Origin: an uncultured Methylophilaceae bacterium
Lineage (GTDB): Bacteria > Pseudomonadota > Gammaproteobacteria > Burkholderiales > Methylophilaceae
NCBI GenBank assembly: GCA_903870165.1
Contig: CAIQBW010000010.1
Location: forward strand, 1 to 64,000
Length of the DNA: 64,000 nucleotides
Direction of reading: 5' to 3'
Shown: positions 54,347-63,844 of the stretch, one piece after another
Layout: the number at the start of each line of letters is the position of its first letter
Position numbering within the stretch: position 1 is the stretch's first letter
Program-made: the position numbers and the translations under genes
The notes under the pieces: model-generated
The model's input: the letters and a program-made list of their open reading frames with translations, nothing else
Database searches by the model: none
What the model was told of the DNA's origin: nothing

Positions 54347-54352
54347 TATAAT
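54347..54352 (+). promoter_or_regulatory. -10 element of tRNA-Ser(UGA)
   Basis: TATAAT followed by GCGCGCC, a G+C-rich discriminator as in stringently controlled stable-RNA promoters, 37 nt before the mature tRNA. The -35 is not obvious. Confidence 0.5.
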
Positions 54353-54388
54353 GCGCGCCTCGGTTGCATCTTAGCAACTGATAAAGAC

Positions 54389-54478
54389 GGAAGAGTGGCA
54401 GAGCGGTTTAATGCTACAGTCTTGAAAACTGTCGTGGGTTCACGCCCACCGTGAGTTCGAATCTCACCTCTTCCGCCA
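54389..54478 (+). tRNA. tRNA-Ser (anticodon UGA)
   Basis: Cloverleaf with acceptor GGAAGAG/CTCTTCC, anticodon stem ACAGT/ACTGT and loop CTTGAAA (anticodon TGA at 54423-54425), a long variable arm (GTGGG..CCCAC) typical of class II serine tRNA, T-arm with GTTCGAATC, and an encoded CCA end. 90 nt. Confidence 0.97.
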
Positions 54479-54549
54479 AGAATTCTGTAAAGCTGCAAAT
54501 GTCATGTTTGCGGCTTTATTTTTTTAATGTGTTTAATTTAGGATAACAA

Positions 54550-54825
54550 ATGAGCCAAATTATTATTGACCACAATCCTTCTCAAGAAAAATTGCAAGAG
54601 TTAGGCGTTTCTTCATGGAGTATTTGGGATTGTGCACCATCTAAATTCCCACTTGATTTTGGTATGACTGAAAAAGCATATGTGTTGGAAGGTGAGTTCA
54701 CAGTAACTCCACAAGGTGGCGAGACTGTAACGATTAAGGCTGGCGACTATGTTGAGTTCCCAAAAGGCTTGAAAACACAATGGGAAGTGATTAAGCAATT
54801 GAAGAAACATTACAAGCACTTCTAA
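54550..54825 (+). CDS. small cupin-domain protein, 91 aa
   Basis: Single-domain cupin (Cupin_3 / DUF861-like). Motifs: 'AYVLEGEFTVTPQGGETVTI' followed by 'KAGDYVEFPKGLKTQWEV'. The usual histidine ligands of the first cupin motif are mostly absent, and the role is unknown. Nearly identical small cupins are common in Proteobacteria and plants. AGGATAA precedes the ATG and a terminator follows, so it is a single-gene unit. Confidence 0.85.
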   Translation: MSQIIIDHNPSQEKLQELGVSSWSIWDCAPSKFPLDFGMTEKAYVLEGEFTVTPQGGETVTIKAGDYVEFPKGLKTQWEVIKQLKKHYKHF

Positions 54826-54858
54826 GCTGTATTTTTTGCTGCAAAAGCATTAACAAAG

Positions 54859-54883
54859 AAGGCCCGTGAAAACGGGCCTTTTT
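54859..54883. terminator. terminator between the cupin gene and recR
   Basis: AAGGCCCGT-GAAA-ACGGGCCTT, a 9-bp stem with a GAAA tetraloop and short T-run. It lies between the convergent cupin gene and recR, 26 nt from the recR stop, so it may serve both. Confidence 0.85.
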
Positions 54884-54908
54884 GCTGTCTGTTATTTGCT
54901 AAGCGCCC

Positions 54909-55508
54909 TTACAGGACGTTCCGACGCTCCAGTATGGCTTGTGCTAATGTCCCTGCGTCTACATGCTCAATTTCACCACCCATCGGCATTCCACGCGCAA
55001 TACGAGTGATTTTTACGCCATGCTTATTAAGTAGTTCGCTAACATAGTGAGCTGTGGCTTGACCTTCAACGGTATAGTTGGTCGCAAGAATCACTTCTTT
55101 TACCAAGCCATCTTGTGCACGTTTAAGTAGTTTTTCTAAATGGATTTCCTTAGGGCCAACACCATCTAAAGGGGATAATCGACCCATTAGAACAAAGTAC
55201 ATGCCTTGATAGGCATGGGTTTGTTCCATCATTATCATATCGGTTGGCATTTCAACCACGCAAAGTGTACTGCTATCGCGTGTGCCTGATGCGCACATTG
55301 GACAAACAGGTTGCTCGCTAAAGGTATTGCAAAACTGGCAGTGACTAACAACCTGGAGTGCTGTATCTAACGCAGAAGCTAAGGTGTTTGCACCTTTTCT
55401 ATCACGTTGTAATAGATGGTAGGCCATTCTCGTTGCGGATTTAGGTCCTACGCCGGGTAGGCAACGTAAAGCCTCAATGAGTTGATCTAAACTTGCAGGA
55501 GTTTGCAC
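54909..55508 (-). CDS. recR: recombination protein RecR
   Basis: RecFOR-pathway protein that helps load RecA on gapped DNA. Helix-hairpin-helix '[20 protein letters not shown]', zinc finger '[16 protein letters not shown]', and a Toprim domain ('[16 protein letters not shown]'). 199 aa. Starts with GTG, with no evident ribosome binding site, 20 nt after ybaB, in the conserved dnaX-ybaB-recR order. Confidence 0.96.
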   Translation of the reverse strand: MQTPASLDQLIEALRCLPGVGPKSATRMAYHLLQRDRKGANTLASALDTALQVVSHCQFCNTFSEQPVCPMCASGTRDSSTLCVVEMPTDMIMMEQTHAYQGMYFVLMGRLSPLDGVGPKEIHLEKLLKRAQDGLVKEVILATNYTVEGQATAHYVSELLNKHGVKITRIARGMPMGGEIEHVDAGTLAQAILERRNVL

Positions 55509-55528
55509 TGGGGTATATGGCTATAAAG

Positions 55529-55840
55529 TTAGAAAGGTAGCTTCATGCCAGCAGGCATCAAGCCACTCATGCGGGCTTCGGAAGTCTTTTCTGCCTTGCT
55601 GACAGCATCCTTAATTGCAATCAGTACTAAGTCCTCAAGTGTTTCCTTATCGTCCATTACGCTATCGTCAATACTGACGCGCTTTACTTCGTTGCGGCAA
55701 GTCATGACCACTTTTACTAAGCCATTGCTTGCAACGCCTTCCACTTCAACGTTAGCAAGTTCAGCTTGTGCGCGTTTCATGTTCTCTTGCATCATTTGGG
55801 CTTGTTTCATCAAATTGCCCATGCCGCCTTTGTTAAACAT
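55529..55840 (-). CDS. ybaB: YbaB/EbfC nucleoid-associated protein
   Basis: Small (103 aa) dimeric DNA-binding protein of the YbaB/EbfC family. '[20 protein letters not shown]' forms the N-terminal helix, followed by the conserved '[15 protein letters not shown]' strand region. AAAGGAAC lies upstream of the ATG. It is between dnaX and recR as in most Proteobacteria. Confidence 0.95.
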   Translation of the reverse strand: MFNKGGMGNLMKQAQMMQENMKRAQAELANVEVEGVASNGLVKVVMTCRNEVKRVSIDDSVMDDKETLEDLVLIAIKDAVSKAEKTSEARMSGLMPAGMKLPF

Positions 55841-55882
55841 CTTTATGTTCCTTTTAAATTAATAGGTTATATTGTTATCTAA

Positions 55883-57694
55883 TTAAATTGGTTTAATGCT
55901 TGAAGGGATGATATTTGCCCCAAAATCTTTCATTAAAGCCTGCACAAAATCATCTTCGTGAATAGCTGATTCAGCTTCTGATTGCACCGCGGCTTTTTCT
56001 TCAAAAATCTGCTTGGCTGGCGTATTGCCTGTTCCACCCACTTTAAGGCTGAGCCTAATTTTTCTACCAAAATGTTGATTGATTGCCGCGCTTAACTTCT
56101 CTTGATAGTTAGGATCTAGCAAGTGTCTTTGTAAATCAGGCACGGTTAAGTTGATGTTGTTTTCATCAAAGCTTTCTAACTCACAGTTTTGTGCCAGAGT
56201 GCGTGCTAAGCCTAATTTCAAGGCATCAACCAAGCTACGCCAATTGCCGTTAAATTGCACTGAGTGTTGTTCAGGGTTCTTTTCAGCGCTTGATTCAGAT
56301 CTTTGTTCTGGGACTTCCTCATGTGAAAAAACGTTTTCATTTTGCGCATGATGTCTATCGTTTTGAGCTTCTAAAGATGAGCTGGAATAATCATCGCCTT
56401 GTATTTCAATAGGAGCTTGTCGGGTCTCAATCTCGGATTGAACAGCTATTCCTTCAAGAGAAATCGTCGGGGTAGCCGTTGCTGGTTCACTCATCGCGAT
56501 GGTCGACATTTGTGGTGTAACTTCAACCGCTTTTAATGCTGCACTCGCTGAGGGTCTGGGTGGAGGATTTGAAATTGGGCTGCTTGTTTTAATTACAGGC
56601 GTTACGCTGTCGCTTTGGTTGAAAGCTAGCATGCGAAGCAATGTCATAGTGAAGCCAGCATACTCGTCAGGGGCAAGGCCGATGTCTCGTCGACCGAGCA
56701 GGGCAATTTGATAATAAAGCTGTACTTTTTCTGCGCTAAGTTGTTCTGCTAACTCTTGCAGGGCAGGCCGCTCTGGCAGATCCAAGGCGATACTATTAGG
56801 CACAACTTGCGTTATCGCAATTTGTTGTAGAAGATTCGCAAGATCACCTAATGCCGCGTCAAATGCAATGCTACGCTCTGACATCGATTTGGCTTGGCCT
56901 ATCAGAGCTTCGCCATCATTTTGTATCAATGCTTTTAAGAGTTCGATTAAATAGCTTTGGTCGATTGCACCTAGCATGGCGCGCACTTCTTTTTCTTGCA
57001 CGCTTTGGCTACCGTAGGCAATTGCTTGGTCCAGTAATGAAAGCGCATCACGCATACTCCCAGAAGCGGCTTTAGCAATCAGTTGTAACGCTGGCACTTC
57101 AAAAGGAATGCTTTCAGTTTTTAAGATAGCTTGGCAATGTTCAGTAATTGACTTGCTGGCCATTTGACGTAAATTAAACTGCAAGCAACGTGATAACACG
57201 GTCACAGGCATTTTTTGTGGGTCAGTCGTCGCAAGAATGAATTTGACGTGAGCGGGTGGCTCTTCGAGCGTTTTAAGCATGGCGTTAAATGAGCTGCGGC
57301 TCAGCATATGCACTTCGTCGATGATGTACACTTTGAAGCGGCCTGCAGTTGGTGCGTATTGGGCGTTATCTAGCAGATCGCGCATGTTGTCGACCTGAGT
57401 ATTTGACGCTGCATCTACCTCGATTAAATCAATGAAGCGACCTTTGTCGATATCTATGCATGCCGAACAAACCCCACAAGGTTGTGCGGTAATGCCAGTT
57501 TCACAATTGAGAGATTTAGCTAGGATGCGAGCAATTGTAGTTTTGCCAACACCGCGAGTCCCGGTGAGTAGGTAAGCATGATGCAAACGTTGTTGCTCAA
57601 GCGCATTTGTCAAAGCGCGAACGACGTGCTCTTGTCCGATTAGTGTTTCAAATGACTTGGGGCGCCATTTGCGCGCGAGAACTTGGTAACTCAT
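55883..57694 (-). CDS. dnaX: DNA polymerase III subunit tau
   Basis: Clamp-loader ATPase subunit. Walker A 'LTGTRGVGKTTIARILAKSL', zinc module 'CGVCSACIDIDKGRFIDLIE', Walker B 'YIIDEVHMLSRSSFNAML' and sensor region 'ATTDPQKMPVTVLSRCLQF'. A Pro/Ser/Ala-rich linker (about 370-470) leads to the C-terminal tau domain. 603 aa. I saw no A-AAA-AAG slippery heptamer for making gamma by frameshifting, so this organism may produce only tau or use another signal. First gene of dnaX-ybaB-recR; the SRP RNA gene is just upstream on the same strand. Confidence 0.97.
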   Translation of the reverse strand: MSYQVLARKWRPKSFETLIGQEHVVRALTNALEQQRLHHAYLLTGTRGVGKTTIARILAKSLNCETGITAQPCGVCSACIDIDKGRFIDLIEVDAASNTQVDNMRDLLDNAQYAPTAGRFKVYIIDEVHMLSRSSFNAMLKTLEEPPAHVKFILATTDPQKMPVTVLSRCLQFNLRQMASKSITEHCQAILKTESIPFEVPALQLIAKAASGSMRDALSLLDQAIAYGSQSVQEKEVRAMLGAIDQSYLIELLKALIQNDGEALIGQAKSMSERSIAFDAALGDLANLLQQIAITQVVPNSIALDLPERPALQELAEQLSAEKVQLYYQIALLGRRDIGLAPDEYAGFTMTLLRMLAFNQSDSVTPVIKTSSPISNPPPRPSASAALKAVEVTPQMSTIAMSEPATATPTISLEGIAVQSEIETRQAPIEIQGDDYSSSSLEAQNDRHHAQNENVFSHEEVPEQRSESSAEKNPEQHSVQFNGNWRSLVDALKLGLARTLAQNCELESFDENNINLTVPDLQRHLLDPNYQEKLSAAINQHFGRKIRLSLKVGGTGNTPAKQIFEEKAAVQSEAESAIHEDDFVQALMKDFGANIIPSSIKPI

Positions 57695-57824
57695 CGAATA
57701 TCTAGCTTAATAAATAAGGCCTTAACTTTAGCTTAATTTGTCACAAAATGGCTAAAAAATTGTGCTGAAAACAGCAAATAACAATAGCTATTTGATCTAG
57801 ATGGATTTTTGTAAAACGGTAGGA

Positions 57825-57918
57825 GGCGAGCCAAACCCCCGGCACTTGCTTAATAGTTGTGGCTGCTTCCTTCCGGACCTGACCAGGTTGGCTATCTTAC
57901 AATGCGGGGAGGCCCGCC
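57825..57918 (-). ncRNA. ffs: signal recognition particle 4.5S RNA
   Basis: The minus strand carries the universal SRP RNA apical domain GGTCAGGTCCGGAAGGAAGC with the GGAA tetraloop. The ends GGCGGGCC and GGCTCGCC pair to close the long hairpin. The approximately 94-nt boundaries are set from this terminal helix. Processing ends could differ by a few bases. A TAAAAT -10-like element stands just upstream. Confidence 0.95.
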
Positions 57919-57990
57919 AAAAGGTATTTTACATCAAGACGGCATTCTGGGGCGAACTGAAAATGAATTTATAAGCGTCTATACTTGCGC

Positions 57991-57996
57991 TATAAT
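57991..57996 (+). promoter_or_regulatory. -10 element of tRNA-Ser(GGA)
   Basis: A perfect TATAAT 12 nt before the mature tRNA start, so transcription would begin almost at the tRNA 5' end. No clear -35. Confidence 0.5.
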
Positions 57997-58007
57997 CCGC
58001 ATCCCAC

Positions 58008-58097
58008 GGAGAGATGGATGAGTGGTTTAAGTCACCACCCTGGAAAGGTGGCACAGGGTTATCCCTGTCGCGAGTTCGAATCTCGCTCTCTCCGCCA
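58008..58097 (+). tRNA. tRNA-Ser (anticodon GGA)
   Basis: Acceptor GGAGAGA/TCTCTCC, anticodon stem CCACC/GGTGG with loop CTGGAAA (anticodon GGA at 58042-58044), long variable arm (CAGGG..CCCTG), T-loop GTTCGAATC and encoded CCA. 90 nt. Confidence 0.97.
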
Positions 58098-58107
58098 GTA
58101 TTCTTGA

Positions 58108-58563
58108 TTACACAAATCTTCGCATAGAGCCTGTTATTACGCCAATAATTGCTATTCTTTCAGCATCAGCAAAGTTAATCGCTTGGCAGTTGGTGTTGGC
58201 TGGAAGTAGTTGTTGCTGACCTAGATATTTAACCGTAAATTCACCATCTACTTCTGCAAGTACAATGTGACCTATGCTTGGTTCTAGCGAACGATCAACT
58301 ACCACAACATCACCATCTGTAATGCCCGCATTAAGCATAGAGTCACCTTTAATGCTAACAAAGTAGGTGGCCATTGGATTTTTTACTAACATGTCATCTG
58401 CGCTGAGTCTTGCTTCGATATGCATAGGTTTTGTAACGCCAGCTGAGGCTACTTGTTTATAAAGTGGAATGTATGCGCTTTTATTGGATGCGCGTGTGTA
58501 GATTTCCGCAACGTTGTTGCTGTGCTTGCGGTTGTAGCTGCTAATGAAATTTAATGGATTCAT
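58108..58563 (-). CDS. orphan UmuD/LexA-like S24 peptidase
   Basis: A 151-aa protein with the self-cleaving S24 fold. A candidate Ala41-Gly42 cleavage site (VASAGVTK) is followed by the nucleophile Ser75 in 'SIKGDSMLNAGITDGD' and the general base Lys112 in 'EVDGEFTVKYLG'. The N terminus has only about 40 residues and no helix-turn-helix, so it resembles UmuD rather than LexA. No umuC or other translesion polymerase gene is adjacent, the neighbours being tRNA genes. An SOS-type box lies 25 bp upstream of its ATG, implying damage induction. It may pair with a UmuC encoded elsewhere. Confidence 0.88.
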   Translation of the reverse strand: MNPLNFISSYNRKHSNNVAEIYTRASNKSAYIPLYKQVASAGVTKPMHIEARLSADDMLVKNPMATYFVSIKGDSMLNAGITDGDVVVVDRSLEPSIGHIVLAEVDGEFTVKYLGQQQLLPANTNCQAINFADAERIAIIGVITGSMRRFV

Positions 58564-58588
58564 GTTTTTTCACCCTTAATTGTCTTTG

Positions 58589-58604
58589 TTGTACGTTCGT
58601 ACAG
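58589..58604 (-). promoter_or_regulatory. LexA (SOS) box-like operator
   Basis: On the minus strand CTGT-N8-ACAA, one base off the CTGT-N8-ACAG consensus used by Proteobacteria, with a partly palindromic centre (ACGAACGT). It lies 25 bp before the start of the UmuD-like gene, a suitable place for LexA repression. Confidence 0.65.
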
Positions 58605-58762
58605 TTGAGTGAATATTACATATTTGAATTAGCTTTGTCTATTACTTTTGTAATAAAAATTTATGAGAATGACATAAACATTCCAAGAATGGCTTGGTTT
58701 GAAGTGTTGTGGACCCATATAGCTAAATGGAAATATAAAGTGATGTGTCAAGATGATGCATT

Positions 58763-58847
58763 TGGTGCCCAAAAGAGGACTCGAACCTCCACACCCTAAG
58801 GCACATGGACCTGAACCATGCGCGTCTACCAATTCCGCCATTTGGGC
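58763..58847 (-). tRNA. tRNA-Leu (anticodon CAG)
   Basis: Minus-strand cloverleaf with acceptor GCCCAAA/TTTGGGC, anticodon stem CATGG/CCATG, loop TTCAGGT (anticodon CAG at 58813-58811), class II variable arm, T-loop GGTTCGAGTCC and encoded CCA. 85 nt. Confidence 0.96.
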
Positions 58848-58924
58848 TATACTACGAAGTGTAGATTTTAACGTAAGAGAATCAAGAATCAATGCAAGCA
58901 GTAATCTAATAGGAACAATAAGCT

Positions 58925-61378
58925 TTGGCCCATAAAAAAACACCGAGAAACTCAAAAAGACACGCGGATCCGCACGCTCAAAGAGAGTCGGCGAATTACG
59001 AAAATCCCTTGCCTAGTCGCGAGTTCATTCTGCAAATGATGGCAGACCAAGGCGTGCCTTTGCACGTTGAAGATTTATATGAGTTACTCGAGATTGGTGA
59101 AGACGAGAAAGAGATATTTAACCGTCGTCTCAATGCGATGGAGCGAGAAGGGCAAATTATGCGTAACCGCAAAAATGTCCTCTGTATTGCTGAAAAGCTT
59201 CATTTAATTGCAGGCAAAATTCAAGGTCATGCAGATGGCTTTGGCTTTTTAATTCCTGATAATGGTGGTGAAGACTTATTTTTGTCGCCACGTGAAATGG
59301 CGCAAGTAATTCATGGCGACCGTGCCATGGTGCGTCAGTCCGGCTTTGACCGCAAAGGCCGGCCTGAAGGTAAAATTGTTGAAGTGCTTGAGCGTGCAAC
59401 TAAAAAATTAGTGGGCCGTTTAATTCGCGAGCAAGGTGTGACCATAGTTGCGGCTGAGGATAAGCGTATCAGCCAAGATATTTTGGTACCCCCCGGTCAA
59501 GATCTGCAGGCTAAAGCTGGGCAAGTCGTTGTTGTAGAGCTTATTGAACAGCCCTCGGCTTATGCCAAGCCAATTGGTAAGGTAGTAGAGGTTCTGGGTA
59601 ACTATGCTGACTCTGGTATGGAGATTGAGATTGCCCTGCGTAAGCATCAATTGCCACACGAGTTTAATCCTTCCGCGGTAAAGCAAGCCGAAGACTATCC
59701 TCGCTTGGTTCAACCGCAAGATTATAAGGGTCGTATTGATTTGCGTGAGATGCCATTGATTACGATTGATGGTGAAACCGCGCGTGACTTTGATGACGCA
59801 GTATTTTGTGAGCCACAAGGCAAGGGTTGGCGCGTTGTCGTAGCGATTGCCGATGTGAGCTTTTATGTGAAGCCTGGCGATGCTTTAGATAAAGATGCTT
59901 ACGACAGAGGAAATTCTGTTTATTTTCCACGCCGCGTGATTCCAATGTTGCCAGAGGCTCTGTCAAATGGCCTTTGCTCGCTTAATCCAGATGTTGAGCG
60001 TTTGTGTATGGTCTGCGATATGCAGGTGGATGGCACTGGCGTCGTAAAACGTTATCAATTCTATCCTTCTGTCATGCGCTCAAAAGCCCGTATGACCTAC
60101 ACCAAAGTACATGAAATTTTGACGCAGCCTGATGGTGAGTTGGCAAAAGAATATGCTTGGTTAGTGCCCCATTTAGAGAACTTAAATAGCTTCTATAAAT
60201 TGTCATTAGCTGTGCGTGAGAAACGTGGTGCGATTGAGTTTGATAGTCAAGAAACACTGATGGTGTTTAATGAAAATGGCAAAATAGAACGCATTGAGCC
60301 AACCACACGTAATGATGCACATCGCTTAATTGAAGAGTGTATGTTGGCAGCCAATGTTTGCGCGGCAGATTTCTTAAAAACACATGAGCATCCTGCGCTT
60401 TACCGTATTCACGAAGGCCCAACGCCTGAAAAGCTAGAAGCTTTACGAACCTTTATGGGTGAGTTTGGCTTTGGTGTGGGTGGTGGTGATACGCCGCATG
60501 CGAAAGATTACGGCAAGCTCTTGGCGCGTATTAAAGGCCGCCCGGATGAGCAGTTGCTTCAAACTGTATTGCTTCGCTCAATGCAACAGGCAGTTTATAG
60601 CCCTGATAATGTCGGTCATTTTGGATTGGCCTACGAGGCTTACGCCCACTTTACCTCGCCAATTCGTCGTTATCCAGACTTGATTATTCACCGCGCAATT
60701 AAAGCGGTGCTTAAAGGTGAGCGCTATCAAGGCGGTGATTTCCATCAGTTAGGTCAGCATTGTTCAATGACGGAGCGCCGTGCCGACGATGCAACGCGTG
60801 ATGTTCAAGCTTGGCTCAAATGCTTCTACATGCAAGATAAGATTGGCGAAGAGTACGATGGCACTGTGGCTGGGGTGACGAGTTTTGGCTTGTTTGTGGC
60901 GCTGGATGGTGTATATGTTGAAGGTTTGTTGCATGTGACAGAACTTGGTAACGACTACTTTAACTTTGATAAAGCGCGCCATGAAATGGCGGGCGAGCGT
61001 ACAGGCATTAAATATCGCTTAGGTGATCGATTGCGTGTCAAAGTAAGTCGCGTAGACTTAGAAACTTCGCGCATTGACTTTGTATTGGCTGACACTAAAA
61101 AACTTACGCCAATTAGTGAGGAGGACTCTATATTGCCAGAGCGTTACCGTAGCAAAGGTGGCGACAAGAAAGCCACGGCAAAGGTTGAAGTTAAACAGCC
61201 TGAAAGAAAAACCTTAAAGGTTTCTGCTCCATGGGATAAAAATAGTGCGCCAAAATCTAGTCGCGCTAAAAAGGCAAATGCTAATAAAAGTCGCAGCCAC
61301 AAAGTTGGTGGTGCTTCATCCAAGCCTAACACAGGCTCAAAAGCGCGTCCTGCAAAGTCAGCGCCAAGAAAAAAGTAA
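58925..61378 (+). CDS. rnr: ribonuclease R
   Basis: Processive 3'-5' exoribonuclease that degrades structured RNA. Domain order: N-terminal winged helix (about 30-90), two cold-shock domains (about 95-240), the RNB catalytic domain (about 265-600; 'TIDGETARDFDDAVFCEPQG' with the metal-binding Asp residues, 'AHFTSPIRRYPDLIIHRAI'), an S1 domain (about 645-730), and a long basic Lys/Ala/Ser-rich tail. 817 aa. The start is a TTG, with AGGA upstream. rlmB follows, a commonly seen pairing. Confidence 0.96.
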   Translation: MAHKKTPRNSKRHADPHAQRESANYENPLPSREFILQMMADQGVPLHVEDLYELLEIGEDEKEIFNRRLNAMEREGQIMRNRKNVLCIAEKLHLIAGKIQGHADGFGFLIPDNGGEDLFLSPREMAQVIHGDRAMVRQSGFDRKGRPEGKIVEVLERATKKLVGRLIREQGVTIVAAEDKRISQDILVPPGQDLQAKAGQVVVVELIEQPSAYAKPIGKVVEVLGNYADSGMEIEIALRKHQLPHEFNPSAVKQAEDYPRLVQPQDYKGRIDLREMPLITIDGETARDFDDAVFCEPQGKGWRVVVAIADVSFYVKPGDALDKDAYDRGNSVYFPRRVIPMLPEALSNGLCSLNPDVERLCMVCDMQVDGTGVVKRYQFYPSVMRSKARMTYTKVHEILTQPDGELAKEYAWLVPHLENLNSFYKLSLAVREKRGAIEFDSQETLMVFNENGKIERIEPTTRNDAHRLIEECMLAANVCAADFLKTHEHPALYRIHEGPTPEKLEALRTFMGEFGFGVGGGDTPHAKDYGKLLARIKGRPDEQLLQTVLLRSMQQAVYSPDNVGHFGLAYEAYAHFTSPIRRYPDLIIHRAIKAVLKGERYQGGDFHQLGQHCSMTERRADDATRDVQAWLKCFYMQDKIGEEYDGTVAGVTSFGLFVALDGVYVEGLLHVTELGNDYFNFDKARHEMAGERTGIKYRLGDRLRVKVSRVDLETSRIDFVLADTKKLTPISEEDSILPERYRSKGGDKKATAKVEVKQPERKTLKVSAPWDKNSAPKSSRAKKANANKSRSHKVGGASSKPNTGSKARPAKSAPRKK

Positions 61379-61423
61379 TAATCTAAATTAAAAAATAATA
61401 TTAAAAGCAAAGGTTTTTAAGTA

Positions 61424-62173
61424 ATGAGTGATGCAAGAATTTTATTTGGTTTCCATGCGGTGTTAAGCCGTCTTCGTCAGCATGGAGCGAGCGTGCAGGA
61501 AATTTTAATTGACCGCGACCGCATTGATGCGCGCATGAAGGATTTGTTAAGCCTTGCTGAACAAGCCAATGTTCGTACCATGGAAGTTGATAGGGCACGT
61601 TTAGATGGCCTTGCCGGCATCAATGGTCGTCACCAAGGAGTGATTGCGCGTGTTGTGGATACGCCAATCCCCTACAAGGATATCTACGATATTTTAGAGT
61701 CTGGGCTTAAAGAACCGCCATTTTTCTTGGTACTTGATGGCGTAGAAGACCCGCACAATCTAGGTGCTTGTTTGCGCGTGGCAGATGCAATGGGCGTTCA
61801 TGCGGTGATTGCCCCTAAAGACAGGGCTGTAGGTTTAAATGCGACGGTACGAAAAGTGGCTTGTGGTGCGGCTGAAACAGTGCCATTTTTAGCGGTGACT
61901 AACTTGGCACGTACGCTTCGTGAATTGCAAGAGGCGGGTGTGTTTGTGATTGGTGCCTCAGCAGAAGCTGAACATGATTTGTTAGTAACTAAATTTGATG
62001 GTCCTGTAGCACTAGTACTAGGGGCTGAGGGGACCGGTTTGCGCCGATTGACTGAAGAAACGTGTGATGCTTTAGTGAGTATTCCAATGTTTGGTAGTGT
62101 TGAAAGCTTGAATGTTTCTGTGGCGAGTGGGATTTGTCTTTACGAGGTACGCCGTCAAAGAAGTTTGAAGTAG
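61424..62173 (+). CDS. rlmB: 23S rRNA (guanosine-2'-O-)-methyltransferase RlmB
   Basis: SpoU/TrmH-family SAM methyltransferase modifying G2251 of 23S rRNA. The N-terminal substrate-binding part begins '[17 protein letters not shown]'. The knotted SPOUT core has motif 1 '[20 protein letters not shown]', motif 2 '[15 protein letters not shown]' and motif 3 '[20 protein letters not shown]'. 249 aa. It lies 45 nt after rnr. Confidence 0.95.
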   Translation: MSDARILFGFHAVLSRLRQHGASVQEILIDRDRIDARMKDLLSLAEQANVRTMEVDRARLDGLAGINGRHQGVIARVVDTPIPYKDIYDILESGLKEPPFFLVLDGVEDPHNLGACLRVADAMGVHAVIAPKDRAVGLNATVRKVACGAAETVPFLAVTNLARTLRELQEAGVFVIGASAEAEHDLLVTKFDGPVALVLGAEGTGLRRLTEETCDALVSIPMFGSVESLNVSVASGICLYEVRRQRSLK

Positions 62174-62199
62174 CTTAATCTTGCTGTTTTAGCTTTATT

Positions 62200-62232
62200 A
62201 AAGACCGTTAAAATGTTATTTTAGCGGTCTTT
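62200..62232 (+). terminator. long hairpin after rlmB
   Basis: AAAGACCG and CGGTCTTT pair at the base, with an inner TAAAAT/ATTTTA helix, but only a short T-run follows. Probable terminator of rnr-rlmB. Confidence 0.6.
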
Positions 62233-62327
62233 GTGCATTATAGATTTACGACCCATTTTCCTTTCTAAATCGCGGTTGGATTTAGAGTTTTTTTGTTGTT
62301 TTGTAATGTTAATTTTTTGGAGTAATT

Positions 62328-62735
62328 ATGGCTTTAGAACGTACTTTATCTATCATCAAACCTGACGCAGTTGCTAAAAACGTGATTGGTCAAATCTACA
62401 CACGCTTTGAAAATGCTGGTTTGAAAATCGTTGCAGCTAAAATGGCGCAATTGACTCAAGCTGAAGCTGAAGGATTCTACGCTGTTCATAAAGAGCGCCC
62501 TTTCTTTGCTGATTTAGTAAAATTCATGATTTCGGGTCCAGTGATGATTCAAGCGCTTGAAGGCGAAGGCGCTGTATTAAAAAACCGTGATTTGATGGGC
62601 GCAACTAACCCTAAAGAAGCTGCTGCTGGCACTATCCGTGCTGACTTTGCTGAAAGCATTGATGCTAACGCTGTTCACGGTTCTGACTCTGCTGAAAACG
62701 CAGCAATCGAAATCGCTTACTTCTTCGGTAAGTAA
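62328..62735 (+). CDS. ndk: nucleoside diphosphate kinase
   Basis: Balances nucleoside triphosphates by phosphate transfer through a catalytic histidine, seen in '[15 protein letters not shown]'. '[20 protein letters not shown]' and '[20 protein letters not shown]' are family signatures. It is 135 aa, a few residues shorter than the usual ~141 because the C terminus ends at 'AYFFGK'. GGAG precedes the ATG. Nine nt before rlmN. Confidence 0.97.
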   Translation: MALERTLSIIKPDAVAKNVIGQIYTRFENAGLKIVAAKMAQLTQAEAEGFYAVHKERPFFADLVKFMISGPVMIQALEGEGAVLKNRDLMGATNPKEAAAGTIRADFAESIDANAVHGSDSAENAAIEIAYFFGK

Positions 62736-62744
62736 TTGTAGTTC

Positions 62745-63842
62745 ATGATCAATCTGCTCGATTTTAACCAAGCGCAACTCGCCGATTATTTTGTAGGATT
62801 GGGCGAGAAGCCTTTTCGCGCTAAACAATTGATGCGCTGGATGCATCACTTTGGCGTGAATGATTTTGAGCAGATGACAGATATCGCTAAATCTCTCCGT
62901 GAGAAATTAGCCGCCACGACTACCATCACCCCTCCCAATGTTCAGCTTGAGCAGATTTCTAATGATGGAACTCGCAAGTGGTTGGTGGGTGCTGGTACTG
63001 GCAATGGTGTAGAAACCGTGTTTATTCCAGAAGACGATAGAGGTACTTTGTGTATTTCATCGCAAGTCGGATGCGCCCTTGAATGTACTTTTTGTTCAAC
63101 AGGCCGCCAAGGTTTTAATCGTAATCTCAGCGTGTCTGAGATTATTGGTCAGTTATGGTTAGCCAATCACTCGCTTAGACAAGATCCTGATTACGGCATG
63201 CTCCCAATGAGTGAGCGCATTATCAGCAATGTCGTGATGATGGGCATGGGTGAGCCGCTCACAAATTACGACAACGTTGTGACTGCCATGCAAATTATGT
63301 TGGATGACTCTGCTTATGGATTGAGTCGTCGCCGCGTGACGTTATCCACTAGTGGTGTAGTGCCAGCGATGGATAGACTCAAAGAAGATTGTCCTGTGGC
63401 ATTGGCCGTTTCATTACATGCGCCGAATGATGCTTTGCGTGATGTGATTGTGCCAATTAATAAGAAATATCCGCTTAAAGAGCTTATGGCTGCTTGTCAA
63501 CGCTATTTGATCAAGGCACCACGTGATTTTGTGACCTTTGAATATGTCATGCTTGATGGCGTGAATGACAGCTTTGATCATGCCAAAGAATTATTAAATC
63601 TAGTCAAAGATGTGCCATGTAAATTCAACTTGATTCCATTTAATCCATTCCCAAATAGTGGTTACGAAACATCACGTCCAGATAATATTCGTCGTTTTAG
63701 AGATATTTTGATGCAAGCTGGACATGTTGTGACAACACGCAAAACGCGTGGTGATGATATTGATGCAGCTTGTGGTCAATTAGCAGGGCAGGTGCAGGAT
63801 AAAACTAAAAGAACAACACGTTCTATAGTATTGGAGAGATAG
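62745..63842 (+). CDS. rlmN: dual-specificity rRNA/tRNA adenine-C2 methyltransferase RlmN
   Basis: Radical SAM enzyme methylating A2503 of 23S rRNA and A37 of some tRNAs. The CxxxCxxC cluster is in '[20 protein letters not shown]' near residue 110. The methyl-carrier cysteine is in the C-terminal '[15 protein letters not shown]'. '[17 protein letters not shown]' and '[15 protein letters not shown]' are typical. 365 aa. It lies in the frequently conserved order ndk-rlmN-pilW. Confidence 0.97.
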   Translation: MINLLDFNQAQLADYFVGLGEKPFRAKQLMRWMHHFGVNDFEQMTDIAKSLREKLAATTTITPPNVQLEQISNDGTRKWLVGAGTGNGVETVFIPEDDRGTLCISSQVGCALECTFCSTGRQGFNRNLSVSEIIGQLWLANHSLRQDPDYGMLPMSERIISNVVMMGMGEPLTNYDNVVTAMQIMLDDSAYGLSRRRVTLSTSGVVPAMDRLKEDCPVALAVSLHAPNDALRDVIVPINKKYPLKELMAACQRYLIKAPRDFVTFEYVMLDGVNDSFDHAKELLNLVKDVPCKFNLIPFNPFPNSGYETSRPDNIRRFRDILMQAGHVVTTRKTRGDDIDAACGQLAGQVQDKTKRTTRSIVLER

Positions 63843-63844
63843 GC

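Noticed and set aside
55883-57694. Programmed -1 frameshift in dnaX
   Set aside because: I looked for an A-AAA-AAG heptamer in the coding strand; only five-A runs and one C-AAA-AAA-T were seen, so no canonical signal is claimed.
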